Source: CAYPOY01 sp964412395
Lineage (GTDB): Bacteria; Chloroflexota; Anaerolineae; B4-G1
Assembly: GCA_964412395.1 (NCBI GenBank)
Contig: CAYPOY010000165.1
Location: 1-10,777 of the forward strand
Length of the DNA: 10,777 nt
Reading direction: 5' to 3'
A program made the position numbers and the translations under genes. The notes beneath the pieces were generated by a model. That model was given only the letters and a program-made list of their open reading frames with translations, was not told where the DNA came from and ran no database searches. Shown piece by piece: positions 6,909 through 10,777 of this stretch (the first letter of the stretch is position 1; each line of letters starts with the position of its first letter).

Positions 6909-6981
6909 AAGCCGCACCGGCCTGAAAGATCCGGTGGTGTGAGTTTTCTGTAGCACCACATGTTCCACGGCGGTGCGGCTT
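6909..6981. repeat. Nested inverted repeat / hairpin downstream of LysM gene
   Basis: Perfect 11-bp arms AAGCCGCACCG (6909-6919) and CGGTGCGGCTT (6971-6981) enclose 51 nt, inside which GTGGTG (6934-6939) and CACCAC (6954-6959) can form a second 6-bp stem. It starts 36 bp after the LysM stop. It may terminate or stabilise the surface-operon mRNA; there is no run of T after it, only TTAATAT, so it is not a classic intrinsic terminator. Confidence 0.6.
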
Positions 6982-7001
6982 AATATACCGTTCTGAGGTA
7001 A

Positions 7002-7093
7002 CTACCCAGACTGATGGGCGAAGGTCTCCCGACCGAGCCCTTTACGCCTACCCAGACTGATGGGCGAAGGTCTCCCGACCGAGCCCTTTACGC
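7002..7093. repeat. Perfect 46-bp tandem duplication (two copies)
   Basis: Copy 1 is 7002-7047 and copy 2 is 7048-7093, identical at every base. The unit begins CTACCCAGACTGATGGGCGA and ends CCCTTTACGC. Each copy contains GGTCtcccGACC, a small self-complementary core. Exact identity implies a recent or maintained duplication in non-coding DNA. Confidence 0.9.
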
Positions 7094-7111
7094 CTCGGTC
7101 AGAGACCTTCG
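7065..7111. repeat. Long inverted repeat, 17-bp stem with one internal mismatch
   Basis: The left arm (7065-7083, CGAAGGTCTC-CC-GACCGAG) pairs with the right arm (7094-7111, CTCGGTC-A-GAGACCTTCG) around a 10-nt loop, CCCTTTACGC. The left arm belongs to the second copy of the 46-bp unit, and the identical segment in copy 1 (7019-7037) could pair with the same right arm. It resembles an extragenic palindromic (REP-like) element more than a terminator because no T-tract follows. Confidence 0.8.
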
Positions 7112-7355
7112 GCGAACGAGGACGAGGCCATTTTCAGCAAACTCTGCAAAGATTGAAGGTCGCAGACCCTCACAAGGCGCAGGTTGATTGGGAAATCCCC
7201 ATCACCGACTATCCTGCTGGCTACACCTCAAGCAGCGGCCCCGCCGTGATCCTCAAGCCATTCTCGCTGCAATGCTAGCCGGCCAATGAAGTGCCCGGCA
7301 CCTCCCACGTGTCGAGCATCTTGCACCTCGCCTTGTTGCCTCGCGAACAATGGTC

Positions 7356-7384
7356 TTGACCGAACCGGTCTCGAACGCTATAAT
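7356..7384 (+). promoter_or_regulatory. Strong sigma70-type promoter, TTGACC-17-TATAAT
   Basis: TTGACC (7356-7361) and a perfect TATAAT (7379-7384) are separated by exactly 17 bp. Predicted transcription starts near 7391, which rules out the in-frame start at 7350 for the downstream gene and leaves an mRNA leader of about 105 nt before ATG 7497. Confidence 0.75.
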
Positions 7385-7496
7385 GAGTGCACAAGGCTGG
7401 AGAATGAATACGCCAAGGATGTGCCCCTCCGCCGCCGTGCAGAATTTGGTGAAGCTGGAGCGGCAGCGGGTGGCGGAGTGGGATAAGGAGCAGACA

Positions 7497-7904
7497 ATGT
7501 CTACCATAACCTTGCAGCCTGACTTGGTGGAAGATCTGGAGAGGCTGGCCGCACAACAGCACATAGTGCTGGAAGAGATTATTGCGACCGCTCTCCGTCG
7601 CTATATGCGCCAGGTGCAGGACCAGAAGATTCAGAAAGAGGCAGAGGCCTTCCGCGCCATGCACGCCGGATTGGTGAAGCAATATCTGGGCCAGGTCGTA
7701 GCCGTCCACGAAGGGCAGGTCGTGGACCACGACGAGGACTTCGTGGTGCTCCACCGGCGTATCCGGCAGCGCTTTGGCCGCACGGCTGTTCTCTTGCGTC
7801 GTGTAGGTCCCGAGCCGGAGCGGGTGCTTACTTTTCTGAGATCATCCTGGGGCGCAACGTGCTCAACAGACTGCGCCTCCTGCTCGACGGCCCGGCTACC
7901 GTGA
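7497..7904 (+). CDS. Ribbon-helix-helix/DUF5678-like protein with out-of-frame C terminus
   Basis: The open frame encodes 135 aa from ATG 7497, with AAGGAG at 7485-7490, 6 nt upstream. ATG 7404 is in frame but only 2 nt after its nearest Shine-Dalgarno-like site. Residues 1-38 (MSTITLQPDLVEDLERLAAQ, then LEEIIATALRRYM) fit a ribbon-helix-helix DNA-binding domain of the antitoxin type. Residues 57-112 (KQYLGQVVAVHEGQVVDHDE, then RRVGPEPERVLTF) fit a DUF5678-like domain. From about residue 113 the sequence turns into Cys/Ser-rich text (TCSTDCASCS) unlike any domain. At that point the next reading frame carries a protease tail, so the natural C terminus has been lost through a deletion. The DNA-binding part may still be made and could bind its own promoter region. 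Confidence 0.7.
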   Translation: MSTITLQPDLVEDLERLAAQQHIVLEEIIATALRRYMRQVQDQKIQKEAEAFRAMHAGLVKQYLGQVVAVHEGQVVDHDEDFVVLHRRIRQRFGRTAVLLRRVGPEPERVLTFLRSSWGATCSTDCASCSTARLP

Positions 7905-7921
7905 CAAGAGTGCTGGAATGA
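7826..7921 (+). pseudogene. C-terminal remnant of a retropepsin-like aspartic protease
   Basis: In the frame ending at TGA 7919-7921 the sequence reads YFSEIILGRNVLNRL, continues RLLLDGPATVTRVLE and stops. The LGRxVLNxhxLxLDGP pattern is how many bacterial retropepsin-like proteins end. The catalytic DTG part and everything before it are absent, and no start codon belongs to this piece. The tail joins the upstream DUF5678-like coding sequence out of frame at about 7830-7837. The simplest reading is one internal deletion spanning the end of the first gene and most of the second in an originally adjacent pair. Confidence 0.65.
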
Positions 7922-8133
7922 GTAGATCTCAGACCGCCGCCATGCGGGAACTGGTGAGCCTGGGACAGCAGCGGGGGTGGGACTGTGAAACGATCAGGGT
8001 TCCCGCGCGGGGAAGAGAGACAAGACAGGAGATGGTGCAGGTGACGAGGGACTCTGAGAAAATCTGCACAGTAGGAGCGATGCATCGTCCTTGCTGCGAG
8101 CTAGCCCCATCGAGGTGCTGGAAGCGCTCGTGA
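7918..8133 (+). CDS. Hypothetical 71-aa ORF after the protease remnant
   Basis: ATG 7918 overlaps the protease-remnant stop as ATGA, the same coupling seen elsewhere in this window. The product (MSRSQTAAMRELVSLGQQRG, then WDCETIRVPARGR) is basic and short, with Cys/Trp-rich later parts, and I recognise no family. No Shine-Dalgarno is convincing. It may be a decayed gene of the same module or simply an open frame. Confidence 0.25.
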   Translation: MSRSQTAAMRELVSLGQQRGWDCETIRVPARGRETRQEMVQVTRDSEKICTVGAMHRPCCELAPSRCWKRS

Positions 8134-8169
8134 GAGAGAGGTGACCGTGGTTCCACTGGAGAGGATAGA

Positions 8170-8976
8170 ATGGCGAGTGAGTGGTGGGTGTCCGCGTTTG
8201 GGGCAGTGACCGTATTGTGCCTCGCGGGGTTGTCCCTGGTGCTATTCTGCACAAGTGCCTATCTTTTCTTGCTCGAGATCACCTATAAGTCTCGGGTTCG
8301 CAGACGAGCGCGAAACGACTACCGCACCGCACGTGGGACACAGCATCTGGGTCAGTTACGTGTCTCGCTCTCTGCTCTGCGGAGCAGTATGCGCACCAGG
8401 CAGGCCCAGATACAGAATATAGAGCGTCAACTGGACCTCCTGAAGCGTAAACGTTCTGAGGAATTGCAGGCCGCTCTGAATCACTACTTGGTCGAAAAGC
8501 GCCTCACCGAGATACAGGGCATCGGCCCGCAACTGAGCCGCAGGATCATCCAGTATTGCTTCCGAGGCAATCTGCGCGACCTCCGTTTTGCCCGCAGGGT
8601 TCCAGGTGTCGGCCCCGCCCGCCAGCAGGCCATAATGGCTTGGGTGCAGGCTAAGGAGAGGGAGTTCCCCCGATTGCTCAGAGGGGACTTCCCAGGCAAG
8701 CAGCGCATTGTGGATGCGCACGCTGGGCAGGAGCAATCTCTCCAAGAGGCGGCAGAACTGGAACGTAAGGCCCTCGGACATGAAAAGTCGCTCCACAAAA
8801 AAGCTCGTGCCGCAACCTTGCGATTCCAAACAGTCAAACTTGCGCATTTTCGCAAGGCCCTGCGGCGGAATTCCCCAGAATCGCCCGTTCCAGCCTGGTA
8901 CTTCGAAGGTGTGTATCCGCCGTGGGAACCTATGCCTGAATGGTTCGAGACATTGCTTAGGGAATACGGGAGCTAA
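8170..8976 (+). CDS. Membrane-anchored coiled-coil protein with tandem helix-hairpin-helix motifs
   Basis: The protein has 268 aa; ATG 8170 follows GGAGAGG (8158-8164). A transmembrane helix spans about residues 9-36 and is followed by a basic patch (KSRVRRRAR), so the rest should face the cytoplasm. A coiled coil runs at about 60-108. Two helix-hairpin-helix motifs follow: LTEIQGIGPQLSRRII (112-127) and ARRVPGVGPARQQAIM (141-156), the G(I/V)GP turns being the non-specific DNA-backbone contacts known for this motif. A second Glu/Lys/Arg-rich helical stretch lies at about 185-235, then a Trp/Pro-rich tail (VPAWYFEGVYPPWEPMPEWF). The gene is only 2 bp from the SNF2 helicase and probably forms an operon with it. 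Inferred role: tether DNA or the helicase to the membrane. I do not know a named family for the whole protein. Confidence 0.8.
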   Translation: MASEWWVSAFGAVTVLCLAGLSLVLFCTSAYLFLLEITYKSRVRRRARNDYRTARGTQHLGQLRVSLSALRSSMRTRQAQIQNIERQLDLLKRKRSEELQAALNHYLVEKRLTEIQGIGPQLSRRIIQYCFRGNLRDLRFARRVPGVGPARQQAIMAWVQAKEREFPRLLRGDFPGKQRIVDAHAGQEQSLQEAAELERKALGHEKSLHKKARAATLRFQTVKLAHFRKALRRNSPESPVPAWYFEGVYPPWEPMPEWFETLLREYGS

Positions 8977-8978
8977 CG

Positions 8979-10777
8979 GTGTCACGCTTGGGGGATTGGT
9001 TGCGAAAACGGCTCCGGTTGCCAGCAACATCACACATCGCGGGCTGGCTAAGACGGAATTTCCAGGATGTCAAACTTCTGGACCTGCCCCTGGACTTCCA
9101 TCTCGACACAGACGAGCAAGGCCGTCACGTTGTACGCGTATCGTACACCATTGATGGCGAAACAACACAGGTCGAGGATGTATCGGCACTTTGGAGCTAC
9201 GCGGGATTTAGCGTTGAGCGGGAGGGTAGGAAGTATTTGCCGTCCATGGACGACCTGGACACCTTGCTAGCACTGCGCTCCGTTTGCTCAGAGGTCCGTC
9301 CAACAGGCGAGCTCACGTTCGAGGTTTGCCCCCCTGTCCTGCGCCATCTGCGCCAGAAGCGCACAGTTGTGGAAACCGAATCCTCGCAGGAGTACGAGAT
9401 ACTTGACGAGTCTCTTGAGGTTGCAGCCAGTCTAGACTACGATCCCCGCGTTGGGCTGATTACCGAAGTGGGATATCGGCTGCCTGGTACAACTGACCTA
9501 GTGCTCGAACTGGACCTAGGGATCACCCCTGATGGCCGCTACGCCCAGGTCGGCAAGCGTTTCATTCCACTCCCGAAGCGCATCAGCGATACGGCGCGTG
9601 CCTGGCTAGAGAGAGGCCGCCAAGTAATACGACCCGACCGAATCCCCGAGTTCTTTAAGCGGGACCTCGTGCTTCTGAAAACAGCTTTCCAGGCCGTGCT
9701 GACAGATGAGGCCTCTAGGTTGCAGGTCCTCAAACTGCCGCCTTCCCCCCGAGTGCGTGTGCAGGCAGGGGAACCCGGATGGCTGGACTTCCAGCTCGAC
9801 TATGTAGTCGGCGACCGCGAGGCACCCTTCGACCTGATCCGCAACGCAAAAGGGGGATACGTTCAACCTGACCCCTACACTTTTGTCGAGGTGTCTCCAG
9901 ATGAGCCGGGGCGTGTTCTGCGCGAATTGGCTGGCCTTGCCCCAGAGGAGACCCCCGAGGGCTATCGTATCCCTGTGGCTCAGTTCGGGTCGTTGGAGGA
10001 TTTTATTGAGCACATAGGTGGTCAGCGTGAGGTGGATGCCGAGTATCAGCAGTTCCTTGATGATCTGGAAGGATTTGAAGCCGATGAAACTTTCCGCCTC
10101 TCTGATGCCGTAGAGCAGGACCTCCGCCAGGAAGGCATGAACCTGCGACCCTATCAGAGGTCAGGGATCCAGTGGCTCACTTGGTTGGCGGATCATTACC
10201 TCCACGGACTGCTGGCCGATGATATGGGTTTGGGCAAGACGATTCAGACCGCGGCCGCACTCCGTCTGGCCTTGGAAACAAGCCAGAGTCGTCTGCACAG
10301 CCTGATCATATGTCCCAAGTCAGTGATACGGCACTGGCACCGTGAGTTGAGGAGGTGCTATCCAGCGCTGCGAGTACACGAGTACATTGGACCAAGCCGT
10401 GACCGCCAGTTGTGGCGTCGGTCCTATCCAGACGTGGTCATCAGCACGTATGACACCGTGACGCGGGATATTGACTTGATCGTGAAGGTGCCACTGTTCT
10501 TTCTGGTTCTGGACGAATCCACTATGATCAAGAATCCTCAGACGCAGCGGGCGCGGGCAGCAAAGGCACTGAATGCCGCGCATAGGATAGCGCTCAGCGG
10601 CACCCCTGTTGAAAACCGGCCAGCGGAGCTGTGGTCAGTGTTCGACTTTCTAATGCGCGGTCATCTAGGGAAGTATGGCACCTTCCAGCGGGTATTTGAG
10701 CTTCCAATCACCAGTGGGGACCGCGCTGCAGCTGATCGGCTTGGCAAACGCGTGGGGCCATTCATACTGCGCCGGCG
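8979..10777 (+). CDS. SNF2-family DNA helicase/ATPase, N-terminal part (3' end outside window)
   Basis: The frame is open from GTG 8979 to the window edge (599 codons). The start is supported by GGGAG at 8968-8972, 6 nt upstream, and by the 2-bp gap after the HhH gene. Residues 1 to about 380 are a non-ATPase N-terminal region of mixed alpha/beta type, rich in acidic residues, with no domain I can name. The ATPase core begins at LRPYQRSGIQWLTWL. Walker A is DDMGLGKT with Lys420, motif Ia is LIICPKSVIRHW, Walker B is LVLDESTMIKNP (Asp512/Glu513, with Ser-Thr where most members have Ala-Gln or Ala-His), and motif III is ALSGTPVENRPAELW (Ser540-Pro543). The window ends at VGPFILRRR, the lobe junction. 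Known family role: ATP-driven translocation on double-stranded DNA. The neighbouring membrane HhH protein is the probable partner. Confidence 0.93.
   Translation, partial: MSRLGDWLRKRLRLPATSHIAGWLRRNFQDVKLLDLPLDFHLDTDEQGRHVVRVSYTIDGETTQVEDVSALWSYAGFSVEREGRKYLPSMDDLDTLLALRSVCSEVRPTGELTFEVCPPVLRHLRQKRTVVETESSQEYEILDESLEVAASLDYDPRVGLITEVGYRLPGTTDLVLELDLGITPDGRYAQVGKRFIPLPKRISDTARAWLERGRQVIRPDRIPEFFKRDLVLLKTAFQAVLTDEASRLQVLKLPPSPRVRVQAGEPGWLDFQLDYVVGDREAPFDLIRNAKGGYVQPDPYTFVEVSPDEPGRVLRELAGLAPEETPEGYRIPVAQFGSLEDFIEHIGGQREVDAEYQQFLDDLEGFEADETFRLSDAVEQDLRQEGMNLRPYQRSGIQWLTWLADHYLHGLLADDMGLGKTIQTAAALRLALETSQSRLHSLIICPKSVIRHWHRELRRCYPALRVHEYIGPSRDRQLWRRSYPDVVISTYDTVTRDIDLIVKVPLFFLVLDESTMIKNPQTQRARAAKALNAAHRIALSGTPVENRPAELWSVFDFLMRGHLGKYGTFQRVFELPITSGDRAAADRLGKRVGPFILRR

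Larger units (their letters stand above)
6874..7496 (+). other. Repeat-rich intergenic region with no supported gene
   Basis: The stretch contains a nested inverted repeat (6909-6981), a 46-bp tandem duplication (7002-7093), a long hairpin (7065-7111), and small dyads such as GGTCgcaGACC at 7158-7168 and a bulged stem at 7182-7206 closing on GGGAAATCCC. The promoter of the following gene lies at 7356-7384. A 72-codon frame at 7060-7278 starts inside the duplicated unit and has no ribosome-binding site or recognisable family, so I treat it as non-coding. Confidence 0.6.

Noticed and set aside
7060..7278. 72-codon open frame on the + strand
   Set aside because: It starts inside the 46-bp duplicated unit, has no Shine-Dalgarno, shows no family resemblance and overlaps the hairpin.
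8356..9033. 225-codon open frame on the - strand
   Set aside because: Antisense shadow of the HhH gene, whose TM, coiled-coil and HhH motifs make the + strand the coding one.
1..10777. tRNA, rRNA or CRISPR array
   Set aside because: I saw no tRNA T-arm/acceptor pattern, no rRNA-like sequence and no regularly spaced repeats; the only tandem repeat has two adjacent copies without spacers.

Overview
The window is GC-rich bacterial DNA with every supported gene on the + strand. The best lineage clue is in the large secreted protein at 4237-6111: after its DUF11-like region it carries NIYLPLILRKY, a variant of the YLPL(I/V)(L/M)K motif common in exported proteins of Chloroflexota (Anaerolineae/Caldilineae type). 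The proline/threonine linker before LysM repeats in the next gene fits the same group. The assignment is an inference and no marker gene is present.

Layout. (1) Positions 1-1632 hold the C-terminal half of a SNF2-family helicase; its ATP-binding half lies outside the window. (2) Positions 1703-2770 are three tightly overlapping small genes: an acidic 83-aa DUF5678-like protein, a 132-aa retropepsin-like aspartic protease, and a minimal nucleotidyltransferase (MNT). (3) Positions 2870-3729 are a second MNT overlapped by a HEPN/HepT-like gene, a HEPN-MNT toxin-antitoxin type pair with its own candidate promoter. (4) Positions 3730-4236 are a non-coding or leader stretch with an extended -10 promoter, two perfect 12-bp palindromes and a possible 16-codon leader ORF. 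(5) Positions 4237-6873 are a two-gene cell-surface unit: a secreted DUF11/PKD/FN3 protein and a membrane-anchored protein with three LysM repeats. (6) Positions 6874-7496 are mostly non-coding, with a nested hairpin, a perfect 46-bp tandem duplication, a long inverted repeat and a textbook sigma70-type promoter. (7) Positions 7497-8133 are a decayed accessory module: a ribbon-helix-helix/DUF5678-like gene joined out of frame to the C-terminal tail of a retropepsin-like protease. (8) Positions 8170-10777 are a coupled pair: a membrane-anchored coiled-coil protein with two helix-hairpin-helix motifs, followed 2 bp later by a second SNF2 helicase that starts at GTG and runs off the window.

The accessory character is clear: toxin-antitoxin type genes, small protease modules (one intact, one broken) and two SNF2 ATPases frame the surface genes. 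The two items most worth pursuing are the repeated association of a DUF5678-like protein with a retropepsin-like protease, and the membrane HhH protein/SNF2 pair, which could form a membrane-tethered DNA-processing complex. Neither can be given a proven function from sequence alone.
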